Position numbers and translations under genes: made by a program. From an uncultured Ruminococcus sp. (GTDB lineage: Bacteria; Bacillota; Clostridia; Oscillospirales; Ruminococcaceae): 16,021 nt of DNA. Where the stretch lies: NCBI GenBank assembly GCA_946183385.1, contig CAMHBN010000010.1:1-16021 (forward strand), read 5' to 3'. Shown here one piece after another: positions 1-7,106 of this stretch (positions within the stretch are counted from its first letter, which is position 1; every line of letters begins with the position of its first letter). The notes under the pieces were generated by a model. The model was not told the DNA's origin. It made no database searches and worked only from the letters and a program-made list of their open reading frames with translations.

Positions 1-282
1 CTTCCGCGCGAAACCGAAAGTTTCGCTCAAGCCTTTTCAAAGGCTTGCAGGGTCGAGGGACAGCGTCCCTCGTCGCCGTTCACAGCTTTTAGAGAACGGC
101 GAAACAAAAACAAAGGCACTCCGCAAGGGGTGAATCTGAAAACAGCCTGGTGGGCTGTTTTCAGAGAGGGGACGCCCTGAAAGAGAGGGCGTCCCCTTGT
201 TCCGTTCCGCAAATGCTTGCCCGCGGAATTATTCCGCGCAATATTGCAATGCCGATTGTTGACGGGCGGCGGAACGCCGCCC
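1..282 (+). repeat. Multi-hairpin intergenic repeat, copy 1 (longest)
   Basis: No convincing gene lies in this stretch; it is a chain of perfect hairpins. Arms are 29-36/39-46, 54-61/65-72 (CGAGGGAC/GTCCCTCG), 74-81/94-101 (CGCCGTTC/GAACGGCG), 136-147/153-164 (CTGAAAACAGCC/GGCTGTTTTCAG), 168-178/186-196 (GGGGACGCCCT/AGGGCGTCCCC), 222-229/231-238 (CGCGGAAT/ATTCCGCG) and 264-271/275-282 (GGGCGGCG/CGCCGCCC). The section from about 113 to 240 recurs in order near 10505-10576 (truncated) and, inverted, at 15911-16021, with different stem bases that still pair. This is therefore a dispersed repeat family made of hairpin modules. It sits directly upstream of the rplS promoter. No transposase or terminal target duplication is visible, so calling it a MITE-like or REP-like element is inference. 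Confidence 0.85.
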
Positions 283-360
283 CTACAGTGCATATTGGGA
301 GTGTTTGAACCACAGAACAATCGTCAAAACAATTATTTTTCTAATTCTTTCAAAAAAGGC

Positions 361-389
361 TTGCAATTCCCGTAAAGATATGGTATAAT
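361..389 (+). promoter_or_regulatory. Promoter of rplS
   Basis: TTGCAA (361-366) and TATAAT (384-389) are separated by exactly 17 bases. A TG one base before the -10 box (TGGTATAAT) makes it an extended -10 promoter. Transcription should start near 395-397, giving a leader of about 220 nucleotides before rplS. This is a typical vegetative sigma-A promoter; the same TATGGTATAAT block recurs at the Ca2+-ATPase promoter. Confidence 0.9.
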
Positions 390-395
390 ATCAGA

Positions 396-611
396 GCATT
401 TAAAATTCCGTCCGTATATCTCACATACGGTCGAGGGTTAATGCCGAAAGACATTAAATCGGATAGTCCGCTGCCCGATACCTGCTTATGCAGAGGGTCA
501 CGTCAGTGATCTGTGTGGAACTCCACACCTTATATACATTTTCCCGTGCGATGCGGAATGCTGATCCCATTGTGCGGAACGGGTATGAATGTTCGGAAAT
601 TTTAGGAGGAA
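396..611 (+). promoter_or_regulatory. Long structured 5' leader of rplS, candidate cis-regulatory RNA
   Basis: Between the promoter and rplS lies a chain of short hairpins: 412-417/425-430, 438-443/452-457, 460-463/467-470, 482-485/490-493, 496-501/506-511 (one G-U) and 513-518/523-528. An irregular longer hairpin follows (543-547/579-583 over 548-553/568-573). TAAAATTCCG (401-410), at the transcript's 5' end, can pair with 594-604, next to and touching the AGGAGG site, with one bulged A. The same ATTCCG (405-410) can instead pair with CGGAAT (554-559) in the loop region of the last hairpin. Control of L19 synthesis, or another ligand-responsive switch, is plausible. I do not recognise it as a named riboswitch or as the short known L19 leader. 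Confidence 0.6.
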
Positions 612-617
612 ATTAAA

Positions 618-962
618 ATGGATGCACTCAAAATGATCAGCGACGCAAGCCTGAAGGAAAACGTTCCTTCCTTCAACATCGGTGACACCGTAAAGGTTCA
701 CGTAAGGATCCAGGAAGGCGACAAGAGCCGTATACAGGTATTCGAGGGTACTGTTATCGCCAAGAAGCACGGCGGCATCAGCGAGACCTTCACTGTAAGA
801 CGTGTTGCACACGGCTGCGGTATCGAGAGAGTTTTCCCTCTCCACTCACCTGTTGTTGACAAGGTAGAGATCGTAAGAAGCGGTAAAGTCCGCAGAGCTA
901 AGCTCTACTACCTCAGAGACAGAGTTGGTAAGGCTGCAAAGGTCAAGGAACAGATCCGCTAA
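618..962 (+). CDS. rplS: 50S ribosomal protein L19
   Basis: A 114-residue protein, close to the usual L19 length of about 115. L19 sits on the large subunit near the interface with the 30S subunit. The sequence shows the family's central segment [20 protein letters not shown], then [15 protein letters not shown], the SETFTVRR stretch and the [11 protein letters not shown] block, and ends in a basic tail. The ATG follows a perfect AGGAGG (604-609) at normal spacing. It has its own promoter and a long folded leader, and a terminator follows, so it is probably transcribed partly alone. Isoleucine is mostly ATC here, whereas the downstream genes favour ATA, as expected for a highly expressed gene. 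Identification is secure. Confidence 0.98.
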   Translation: MDALKMISDASLKENVPSFNIGDTVKVHVRIQEGDKSRIQVFEGTVIAKKHGGISETFTVRRVAHGCGIERVFPLHSPVVDKVEIVRSGKVRRAKLYYLRDRVGKAAKVKEQIR

Positions 963-980
963 AAGCGGAAGAGACCGAAT

Positions 981-1003
981 CTGCCGGCAGTTGCTGCCGG
1001 CAG
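981..1003 (+). other. Perfect inverted repeat downstream of rplS
   Basis: CTGCCGGCAG, TTG, CTGCCGGCAG: a 10-base stem with a 3-base loop, 18 bases after the rplS stop. Each arm is itself palindromic. No T-run follows, so it is not a classical terminator on its own. It may stabilise the rplS mRNA 3' end or act together with the terminator just after it. Confidence 0.7.
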
Positions 1004-1019
1004 GTCGGACTTATCCTCA

Positions 1020-1042
1020 GGGGGACGCAAAGTCCCTTTTTT
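1020..1042 (+). terminator. Rho-independent terminator between rplS and lepB
   Basis: GGGAC (1022-1026), loop GCAAA, GTCCC (1032-1036), then six T's (1037-1042). The stem is short but G-C rich and can be lengthened by G-U and A-U pairs from the preceding AG and the first T's. It probably terminates only part of the transcripts, because no separate promoter is evident before the signal peptidase genes. Confidence 0.7.
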
Positions 1043-1076
1043 GCTACATATTTCTTTTTTTCAGCGAGGTCACGTT

Positions 1077-1778
1077 ATGGAAAACAATAACGATAAAACA
1101 GAGAACAATCAGGCTTCGGCAAACGCCGAAAAGCCCAATATACTGAAGGATATCATCGAGATAGTGGAGTCCACGCTCGTCACGGTGTTCATCATTGTTA
1201 TGGTGTTCACTTATATCCTCCACCCCGTAAATATCGTGGGACATTCCATGGTTCCCACCCTCAACAAGGACTATGACCCGTCGATAGGCAACACCGACAA
1301 GATATTCATGTCAACCGTGTTTTTCGACGTTGACTACGGCGATATCCTCGTCATAAACAAGGACGTGAACTACCTCCTCGACGAGAGCGGCAACCCGTAC
1401 ATACCCGAGGGCGCAGGCTCGAATGCGATAGGCGAGTGCATAATCAAGCGCGTTATCGCAGTCGGCGGTCAGACCGTTGACATCAGGGACGGCAAGGTCA
1501 TCGTTGACGACAAGATACTCTCCGAGCCCTACGTAAACGAGGGCGCAGCCACCTCTGACATCGGCTACGGCGCATTCACCGACCAGTACCCGATAACAGT
1601 ACCCGAGGGCTACTTCTTCGTTATGGGCGACAACCGCAACCACTCGACCGACAGCCGTGCAAGGAGCGTCGGTCTTGTAAAGAAAGACCAGATATACGGC
1701 AAGGCTCTTGTTAGGTACTCGCCGCTGAAGGATTTCGACATACTGACAGATTCATGGAAGGGACCCGAGAATGGCTGA
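1077..1778 (+). CDS. lepB: Signal peptidase I (first of two)
   Basis: A membrane-anchored serine protease of the S26 family that cleaves signal peptides from exported proteins. From the chosen ATG it has 233 residues. A cytosolic, Asn-rich N-terminus is followed by one transmembrane helix (about 33-50). Next come the catalytic serine in GHSMVPTL (Ser57), the general-base lysine in CIIKRVIAVGG (Lys124) and the box MGDNRNHSTDSR (183-194). The ATG at 1077 has GAGGT (1066-1070) six bases upstream. A longer reading from a TTG at 1041 would start inside the terminator T-run and is rejected. Its end overlaps the next signal peptidase gene by 8 bases, so the pair is probably translationally coupled. 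Confidence 0.95.
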   Translation: MENNNDKTENNQASANAEKPNILKDIIEIVESTLVTVFIIVMVFTYILHPVNIVGHSMVPTLNKDYDPSIGNTDKIFMSTVFFDVDYGDILVINKDVNYLLDESGNPYIPEGAGSNAIGECIIKRVIAVGGQTVDIRDGKVIVDDKILSEPYVNEGAATSDIGYGAFTDQYPITVPEGYFFVMGDNRNHSTDSRARSVGLVKKDQIYGKALVRYSPLKDFDILTDSWKGPENG

Positions 1779-2376
1779 GGTCCCCGACAGCAGTAAGAGG
1801 TCTCCGCGCGGCGGCTTTGCCGACATCGCAGAGACCCTTGTCATAACTTTTTTTGTTGTGACGCTGATTTTCACCTATATACTGCGGATAGCCGCGATAA
1901 GAGGCAGCTCGATGGAGAACACCCTGATGCCGAATGACAAGGTCATCGTGAACCTGATCGACAGGTCGCCCGAAAACGGCGATATCGTGCTGATAGACGC
2001 GCGTGAGAGCTTCACGCTTGCGGAGGACGGCACGCTCGAAAAGGGCGAGGGAGTCGGCGATATCATCGTCAAGAGAGTCATTGCGCACGGCGGTCAGACC
2101 GTCGATATCGACTTCACGAAAGGCGCTGTTTTCGTGGACGGCGAGAAGCTTCGCGAGGACTACGTCCACCTCGGACTCACCCACGCCGACGGCGGCGCAT
2201 TCACGGGACAGTATCCCGTCACCGTGCCCGAGGGCTGCATATTCGTAATGGGCGACCACCGCTCTGTGTCAAAGGACAGCCGCTCGTCGGAGATAGGCTT
2301 TGTCCCCGTGAAAAGCGTGATAGGCAGGGTGGTACTGAGGTTCTACCCGTTCAGCAGCTTCGGAGCTGTTGGCTGA
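1771..2376 (+). CDS. lepB: Signal peptidase I (second, divergent paralogue)
   Basis: A 201-residue S26-family signal peptidase overlapping the preceding paralogue by 8 bases. A basic N-terminus is followed by one membrane helix (about 19-38). The catalytic serine is Ser47 in RGSSMENTL and the lysine is Lys101 in IIVKRVIAHGG. The conserved box reads MGDHR (160-164) instead of MGDNR, followed by SVSKDSR. It shares the QYPVTVPEG segment with its neighbour but has diverged strongly elsewhere, including the region between the Ser and Lys motifs. All catalytic residues are present, so it should be active. The two enzymes may differ in substrate preference, as in other Firmicutes with several SipS-like enzymes; that part is inference. 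Confidence 0.93.
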   Translation: MAEVPDSSKRSPRGGFADIAETLVITFFVVTLIFTYILRIAAIRGSSMENTLMPNDKVIVNLIDRSPENGDIVLIDARESFTLAEDGTLEKGEGVGDIIVKRVIAHGGQTVDIDFTKGAVFVDGEKLREDYVHLGLTHADGGAFTGQYPVTVPEGCIFVMGDHRSVSKDSRSSEIGFVPVKSVIGRVVLRFYPFSSFGAVG

Positions 2377-2388
2377 CAGGAGACATAA

Positions 2389-2844
2389 ATGAGCTACATA
2401 TCCGATATGAGGAAAAAGGTCGGTCACGAGCCGATAATATACGCGGGAGCGACAGTCCTCGTCTTCAATGAGACGGGCGAGCTTCTGCTGAACCTGCGCA
2501 CCGACACCTCCGACTGGGGAATACCCGGAGGCGGCAAGGAGCTCGGCGAGACGCTGGAGGAATGCGCCGTCAGGGAGCTCAGGGAGGAGACAAACCTCGA
2601 AACATCGGCGCCGGAGCTTGTCACGGTGCTATCGGGCAGGGAGTACCGGTTCACCTACCCGAACGGCGACGAGGTGGACTGCGTGATAGCGCTGTACAAG
2701 GTCAAAAACTACAGCGGAGAGCTCGGAATCAACGACGGCGAGAGCGCGAAGCTGAGATTCTTCCCGCTTAACGCTCTGCCCGAGCTCGAATCGCGGGCAA
2801 AGGCGATAATCGACAGGATAAAAAGCGGAGAGATAAAGCTGTAA
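2389..2844 (+). CDS. NUDIX hydrolase
   Basis: A 151-residue protein with a single NUDIX fold, the family that hydrolyses nucleoside diphosphates linked to another group. The NUDIX box (G-x5-E-x7-R-E-U-x-E-E) is at about 48-70: Gly48, Glu54, Arg62-Glu63, Glu66-Glu67. The usual glycine near the end of the box is Asn69, a tolerated change. It is preceded by the typical DWGIPGGGKELGE stretch. The ATG follows AGGAGA (2378-2383), 12 bases after lepB2 stops, so it belongs to the same transcript. The substrate cannot be told from sequence; house-cleaning of damaged nucleotides or nucleotide-sugar turnover are common roles. Placement between lepB and rbgA is not part of the most widespread Firmicutes order, so it looks like a lineage-specific insertion. 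Confidence 0.9.
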   Translation: MSYISDMRKKVGHEPIIYAGATVLVFNETGELLLNLRTDTSDWGIPGGGKELGETLEECAVRELREETNLETSAPELVTVLSGREYRFTYPNGDEVDCVIALYKVKNYSGELGINDGESAKLRFFPLNALPELESRAKAIIDRIKSGEIKL

Positions 2845-2859
2845 ACAAAGGAGTTTGCT

Positions 2860-3738
2860 TTGGAAAACAACGATATAAAGACGATACAGTGGTTCCCGGG
2901 GCACATGGCGAAGACGAGGCGTGCGATAAGCGCGAACCTCAAGCTCGTGGACGCGGTCGCGGAGCTCATAGACGCACGTGCGCCGCTGAGCAGCCGCAAT
3001 CCCGAGATAGACACGCTCACCGCGAGAAAGCCGCGTATCGTACTGCTGAATAAATGCGACCTCGCCGACGCGAACGCTACCGCGGCGTGGGTCAATTACC
3101 TTAAAAGCGAGAATGTGACGGCTCTTGCCGTGGACTGCAAGTCGGGCAAGGGGCTGAACAAGCTCATGCCGACGCTGAAAGCGACCGTTCTGCGCGAGCT
3201 CATGGAGAAGCGCGAGAGGAGCGGCATGGGCGGAGCTCCGATACGCATGATGATACTCGGTATCCCGAACGTGGGCAAGAGCTCGCTGATAAACAGGCTC
3301 GCGGGAGGCAAGCGCGCGAAGGTCGAGGACAGACCGGGCGTCACCCGCACCAAGCAGTGGGTGAAGCTGCAGGACAACACCGAGCTCCTCGATATGCCGG
3401 GCGTACTCTGGCCCAAGTTCGAGGACCAGTCGGCGGCGATAAGGCTCGCATTCACGGGCGCGATAAGCGACGACATACTTGACATCGAGACCCTCGCGAT
3501 GAAGCTGCTGAGCTACCTCGCGGAGAGCTACCCGCAGTCGCTGACGGAACGCTACAAGATAGAGCTCGGCGAGAGCGATGACGGGCTCGTACTGCTCGAA
3601 AAGGTCGGCAGGAAGCGCGGAATGGTCGTTTCGGGCGGCGAGATAAACACCGAGAGAGCTGCGATAACGGTGCTCGACGAGTTCAGGAGCGGCAAGCTCG
3701 GACGCATAACGCTCGAGCTCCCGCCGACAAAGGAGTAA
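2860..3738 (+). CDS. rbgA: Ribosome biogenesis GTPase RbgA (YlqF)
   Basis: A circularly permuted GTPase, 292 residues, needed for late assembly of the 50S subunit in Bacillus-type bacteria. The N-terminal signature WFPGHMAK is at 11-18. The G motifs run in permuted order: G4 NKCD (64-67), G5-like DCKSGKG (92-98), G1 GIPNVGKSS (134-142), G2 Thr162 in RPGVTRTKQW, and G3 DMPG (178-181). A C-terminal RNA-binding region follows. The start is TTG at 2860, chosen because AAAGGAG (2847-2853) lies six bases upstream and no better start is nearby. Its association with rplS and rnhB is conserved in Firmicutes. rnhB begins two bases after this gene ends, with its binding site inside the end of this one. 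Confidence 0.97.
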   Translation: MENNDIKTIQWFPGHMAKTRRAISANLKLVDAVAELIDARAPLSSRNPEIDTLTARKPRIVLLNKCDLADANATAAWVNYLKSENVTALAVDCKSGKGLNKLMPTLKATVLRELMEKRERSGMGGAPIRMMILGIPNVGKSSLINRLAGGKRAKVEDRPGVTRTKQWVKLQDNTELLDMPGVLWPKFEDQSAAIRLAFTGAISDDILDIETLAMKLLSYLAESYPQSLTERYKIELGESDDGLVLLEKVGRKRGMVVSGGEINTERAAITVLDEFRSGKLGRITLELPPTKE

Positions 3739-3740
3739 CT

Positions 3741-4370
3741 ATGGCAAGGATAATCCTCCATAAGGAGCTTTTCGACTACGACACCGAGCTCCGCAGGGAG
3801 TTCCCGATAATATGCGGAGTTGACGAGGCAGGGCGCGGACCTCTTGCGGGTGACGTGTACGCGGCGGCTGTCGTGCTTGACGACGGCACGCTGATAGACT
3901 ACCTCAACGACAGCAAGAAGATATCGGAGACCCGCCGCGAGAAGCTGTACGACGAGGTCATCGCTAAGGCGAGGGCTTACTGCGTGGCGACCGCGACGGT
4001 CGAGGAGATAGACCGACTGAACATACTGAACGCGACAATGCTTGCGATGAAGCGCGCAGTCGAGGGACTGGGCATAAAGCCCGATATGGCACTGATAGAC
4101 GGCAACAGGCTCCCCGAGCTTGACTGCGAAGCGCGGTGCGTGATAAAGGGCGACGCGACCTCCGCTTCGATAGCGGCGGCGTCGGTGCTCGCGAAGGTGT
4201 CGCGTGACCGCTATATGCGCGGCATTGCGGAGAAGTACCCCGAATACTGCTTCGGGCAGCACAAGGGCTACGGAACGGCGCTCCACTGCGAAATGCTGAA
4301 AAAATACGGACCGAGCGACGTCCACCGCCGCACGTTCCTGAAAAAGATACTCGGTGACGGCAATGACTAA
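3741..4370 (+). CDS. rnhB: Ribonuclease HII
   Basis: An endonuclease that cuts the RNA strand of RNA-DNA hybrids and removes single ribonucleotides from DNA. It has 209 residues, normal for the family. The motif GVDEAGRGPLAG (26-37) supplies Asp28 and Glu29. LIDGN supplies Asp120, and KGDATSASIAAASVLAK supplies Asp138, completing the four acidic metal ligands. The C-terminal segment FGQHKGYGT is also typical. Its binding site AAAGGAG (3729-3735) lies inside the end of rbgA, and its own 3' end overlaps yraN by 8 bases. These tight junctions suggest a single transcript from the signal peptidase genes to yraN. Confidence 0.97.
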   Translation: MARIILHKELFDYDTELRREFPIICGVDEAGRGPLAGDVYAAAVVLDDGTLIDYLNDSKKISETRREKLYDEVIAKARAYCVATATVEEIDRLNILNATMLAMKRAVEGLGIKPDMALIDGNRLPELDCEARCVIKGDATSASIAAASVLAKVSRDRYMRGIAEKYPEYCFGQHKGYGTALHCEMLKKYGPSDVHRRTFLKKILGDGND

Positions 4371-4737
4371 GATCGAGACAGGTCGCCTCGGCGAGGAGCG
4401 CGTCCGCGCCTATCTCGAAGAGCGCGGCTACCGCATAATATCGCGGAATTTCCGCATAAAGGGCGGCGAGATAGACATCATCGCCGAGAACGGCGACTAC
4501 ATCGCGTTCGTGGAGGTCAAGACGAGGAAGCGCGGCAGCATGGTGAGCGGCTTTGAAGCCGTGAACAGGCGCAAGCAGGGACTCGTGATACGCGCGGCAG
4601 CGGAGTATCTGCGCCGCAACCCGTCAGTGCTCCAGCCGCGTTTCGACACGGCACAGGTCACGCTCGACGGCGAAACAGTGGAGGTAGACTACCTCGAAAA
4701 CGCCTACGACACCACGGGCTACGACTTCATTTACTAA
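4363..4737 (+). CDS. yraN: YraN / UPF0102 family nuclease-fold protein
   Basis: A 124-residue protein of the YraN (UPF0102) family, which adopts a restriction-endonuclease-like fold and commonly sits next to rnhB. The pattern expected for a PD-(D/E)xK core is visible: GGEIDIIA (Glu36, Asp38) and FVEVKTRKRG (Glu51, Lys53). The N-terminal helix TGRLGEERVRAYLEERGY is characteristic. The ATG at 4363 overlaps the end of rnhB by 8 bases. An in-frame GTG at 4354 is possible but less likely. The ribosome binding site is weak (GGTGACGG), so translation probably depends on coupling to rnhB. The biochemical role of the family is not firmly settled. Confidence 0.94.
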   Translation: MTKIETGRLGEERVRAYLEERGYRIISRNFRIKGGEIDIIAENGDYIAFVEVKTRKRGSMVSGFEAVNRRKQGLVIRAAAEYLRRNPSVLQPRFDTAQVTLDGETVEVDYLENAYDTTGYDFIY

Positions 4738-4783
4738 GTAAAAAATGCCGCAGGACGGCAAAATAATATAAAAGGGTGATCCT

Positions 4784-6277
4784 ATGTTTTACAACAGCAC
4801 AAGAAACAGCAGCGTCAAGGTAAGCAGCGCGGAGGCTATCACACAGGGCATATCCGCAGAGGGCGGACTCTTCGTCCCCGACAGCATACCCACGCTCACA
4901 AACGACGAGATAAAGGCGCTCGGCGAGATGAAGTATGCCGACAGAGCCGCATACATTTTTGCTAAATACCTCACCGACTTCACAGAAGCCGAGATACACT
5001 ACTGCACCGACAACGCCTACAGTACGAAGAACTTCGAGACCGAGAGCATAGCTGAAATGGCGCACCTCTTCGACGGCACATATATGCTCGAGCTGTGGCA
5101 CGGACCCACTTGCGCATTCAAGGATATGGCGCTCCAGATACTGCCGTACTTCCTCACGACTTCCGCAAAGAAGATAAACCTCGACAAGAAGATAGTCATC
5201 CTTGTTGCGACATCCGGCGACACGGGCAAGGCGGCGCTTGAAGGCTTCCGCGACGTTGAGGGCACATCCATCCTCGTATTCTACCCCGAGGACGGCGTCA
5301 GCCCGATGCAGAAGCGCCAGATGAAGACTCAGGAGGGTGCAAATGTCGGCGTATGCGCTATCAAGGGCAACTTCGACGACTGCCAGAACGGCGTAAAGGC
5401 AATATTCACGGACAGCGAGGTCAAGGACAGGCTTGCCGCTAACGGCATGATGTTCTCGTCCGCTAACTCCATCAACTGGGGACGTCTCGTGCCTCAGGTG
5501 GTATACTACGTGTCCGCTTATGCAGAGCTCGTCAAGGACGGCGAGATAGCACTCGGCGACAAGATAAACATCGTAGTCCCCACGGGCAACTTCGGCAATA
5601 TCCTTGCGGCATACTACGCAAAGCATATGGGCATACCCGTGAACAAGCTGATATGCGCGTCCAACATCAACAACGTCCTCACGGACTTCATCAACACGGG
5701 CGTATACGACAGGAACCGCCGGTTCTACACGACAGTTTCGCCCTCGATGGATATCCTCATTTCGAGCAACCTCGAACGCCTTCTCTACCTCATGACAGGC
5801 AGGGACGACAAGCTCATCTCCGAGTGGTTCGGCAAGCTCGCTTCCGAGGGCAGATATGAGGTCAGCGACGCAGTAAAGGCAAAGCTGGCTGACGAGTTCT
5901 ACGGCGGCTTCTGCGACGACGAACAGACAAAGGCTACTATCCACGACATCTACGAGAAATACTCCTACACCTGCGACACCCACACGGCTGTTGCGGTGAA
6001 GGTATACAACGACTACAAGGCTGCAACCGGCGACACGACTAAGACGGTCATCGCTTCCACAGCGAGCCCGTACAAGTTCAGCGCGGCAGTGCTTGAAGCT
6101 CTCGAGGGCGGCAAGTCCGACATCGACGAGTACGCGAAGGTAGACCGTATCGCGGAGCTCTCCGACATACCCGTACCCGCGGCACTCGCAGACCTCAAAA
6201 ACAAGCCCGAGCGTTTCAGCGACGTTATAGACAAGGCTGAGCAGAAGCAGTACGTGCTCGGCAGACTCGGTATATAA
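4784..6277 (+). CDS. thrC: Threonine synthase
   Basis: A pyridoxal-phosphate enzyme making L-threonine from O-phospho-L-homoserine, the last step of threonine synthesis. At 497 residues it matches the longer threonine synthase class. The N-terminal TQGISAEGGLFVP motif is typical. The PLP lysine is Lys113 in HGPTCAFKDMALQ, and ATSGDTGKAA (142-151) forms the phosphate-binding loop. Other family blocks are ANSINWGRLVPQ and VPTGNFGNILAAYYA. The ATG follows AAAGGGTG (4771-4778). It lies 46 bases after yraN, with only a weak hairpin between (TGCCG/CGGCA), so it may be read from the upstream operon. No other threonine-pathway genes are in view. Its stop codon overlaps the next start in TAATG. Confidence 0.97.
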   Translation: MFYNSTRNSSVKVSSAEAITQGISAEGGLFVPDSIPTLTNDEIKALGEMKYADRAAYIFAKYLTDFTEAEIHYCTDNAYSTKNFETESIAEMAHLFDGTYMLELWHGPTCAFKDMALQILPYFLTTSAKKINLDKKIVILVATSGDTGKAALEGFRDVEGTSILVFYPEDGVSPMQKRQMKTQEGANVGVCAIKGNFDDCQNGVKAIFTDSEVKDRLAANGMMFSSANSINWGRLVPQVVYYVSAYAELVKDGEIALGDKINIVVPTGNFGNILAAYYAKHMGIPVNKLICASNINNVLTDFINTGVYDRNRRFYTTVSPSMDILISSNLERLLYLMTGRDDKLISEWFGKLASEGRYEVSDAVKAKLADEFYGGFCDDEQTKATIHDIYEKYSYTCDTHTAVAVKVYNDYKAATGDTTKTVIASTASPYKFSAAVLEALEGGKSDIDEYAKVDRIAELSDIPVPAALADLKNKPERFSDVIDKAEQKQYVLGRLGI

Positions 6278-6978
6278 TGAGCCTTTACGTCATCGGCGAC
6301 CTGCACCTCTGCCTCAGCGACCCTTCCAAGACGATGAGCGTATTCGCGGGCTGGGACGACTATCAGGAGCGCATAGAGCGCAACTGGCTCGACACGGTAC
6401 AGCCCGACGACACGATAGTGCTCGCGGGCGACATATCGTGGGGAATGTCCTTACAGCAGGCAGAGCCCGACTTCCGCTTCATCAATGACCTCCCGGGTCG
6501 GAAGATAATACTGAAAGGCAACCACGACTACTGGTGGGCGACACTGAACAAAATGGAGGGCTTCTTCGCGGAGAACGGCTTCGATACGCTGCATATCCTC
6601 CACAACAACCACTACGAGTACAACGGCTTAGGTATCTGCGGCACGCGCGGCTGGGTCAACGGCACGGACGGCGGCAAGGACGTGCAGGACGAAAAGGTCC
6701 TGAAACGCGAGGTACAGCGCCTTGAAACGTCAATAAAATCAGCGATGGACGCAGGGCTCGAGCCGATAGTGTTCATGCACTATCCGCCGATATTCGCCTC
6801 GAACTTCAACTATGACATCCTCGAGGTGCTCTACCGCTACAAGATAAAGTCGTGCTACTACGGACATATCCATGGGCGGTCGGCACACGCTCTGTGCGTT
6901 ACGAACACCTACGACGACATAGATTTTCATCTGATATCAGGCGATTATATACAGTTTATGCCTGTAAAAGTGATGTAG
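6277..6978 (+). CDS. Calcineurin-like metallophosphoesterase
   Basis: A 233-residue binuclear metallophosphoesterase. The metal-binding motifs are in order: GDLH (7-10), GDISWG (51-56), GNHD (81-84), MHYPP (167-171) and GHIHG (196-200). No signal peptide is visible, so it is cytosolic. The start ATG shares one base with the thrC stop (TAATG at 6275-6279), so translation is coupled to threonine synthase. This kind of protein is often annotated only as a phosphohydrolase or phosphoesterase, and its substrate cannot be deduced here. The coupling with thrC says little about function. After it, 128 bases without a clear terminator lead to the tig promoter. Confidence 0.93.
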   Translation: MSLYVIGDLHLCLSDPSKTMSVFAGWDDYQERIERNWLDTVQPDDTIVLAGDISWGMSLQQAEPDFRFINDLPGRKIILKGNHDYWWATLNKMEGFFAENGFDTLHILHNNHYEYNGLGICGTRGWVNGTDGGKDVQDEKVLKREVQRLETSIKSAMDAGLEPIVFMHYPPIFASNFNYDILEVLYRYKIKSCYYGHIHGRSAHALCVTNTYDDIDFHLISGDYIQFMPVKVM

Positions 6979-7011
6979 GATTGTCCGATTCGTAGAAGCT
7001 GAAAAATATAG

Positions 7012-7040
7012 TGGAAAAACTATCCCGAATGTGGTATAAT
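7012..7040 (+). promoter_or_regulatory. Promoter of tig (extended -10)
   Basis: TATAAT (7035-7040) is preceded by TG in TGTGGTATAAT. A poor -35 box, TGGAAA (7012-7017), lies 17 bases upstream and matches four of six consensus bases. The extended -10 probably compensates. The leader before tig would be about 60 nucleotides, with GGAGG (7096-7100) as ribosome binding site. Confidence 0.8.
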
Positions 7041-7106
7041 ATTCCAGTATACTTATAGATGTACCCACTGGTCATCAGTTTATAATCTTATATACGGAGG
7101 AACAAT

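Noticed and set aside
1..282. CRISPR array or phage attachment site in the repeat-rich left end
   Set aside because: The repeats are unlike one another within a copy, there is no regular spacing with unique spacers, and no cas, integrase or tRNA gene is present.
1041..1076. Upstream TTG start extending the first lepB by 12 codons
   Set aside because: It begins inside the T-run of a terminator and lacks a binding site, whereas the ATG at 1077 has GAGGT at proper spacing.
4727..5983. A 418-codon minus-strand frame opposite thrC
   Set aside because: It is antisense to threonine synthase, rich in Val, Tyr, Cys and Arg from complementary codons, with no recognisable domain.
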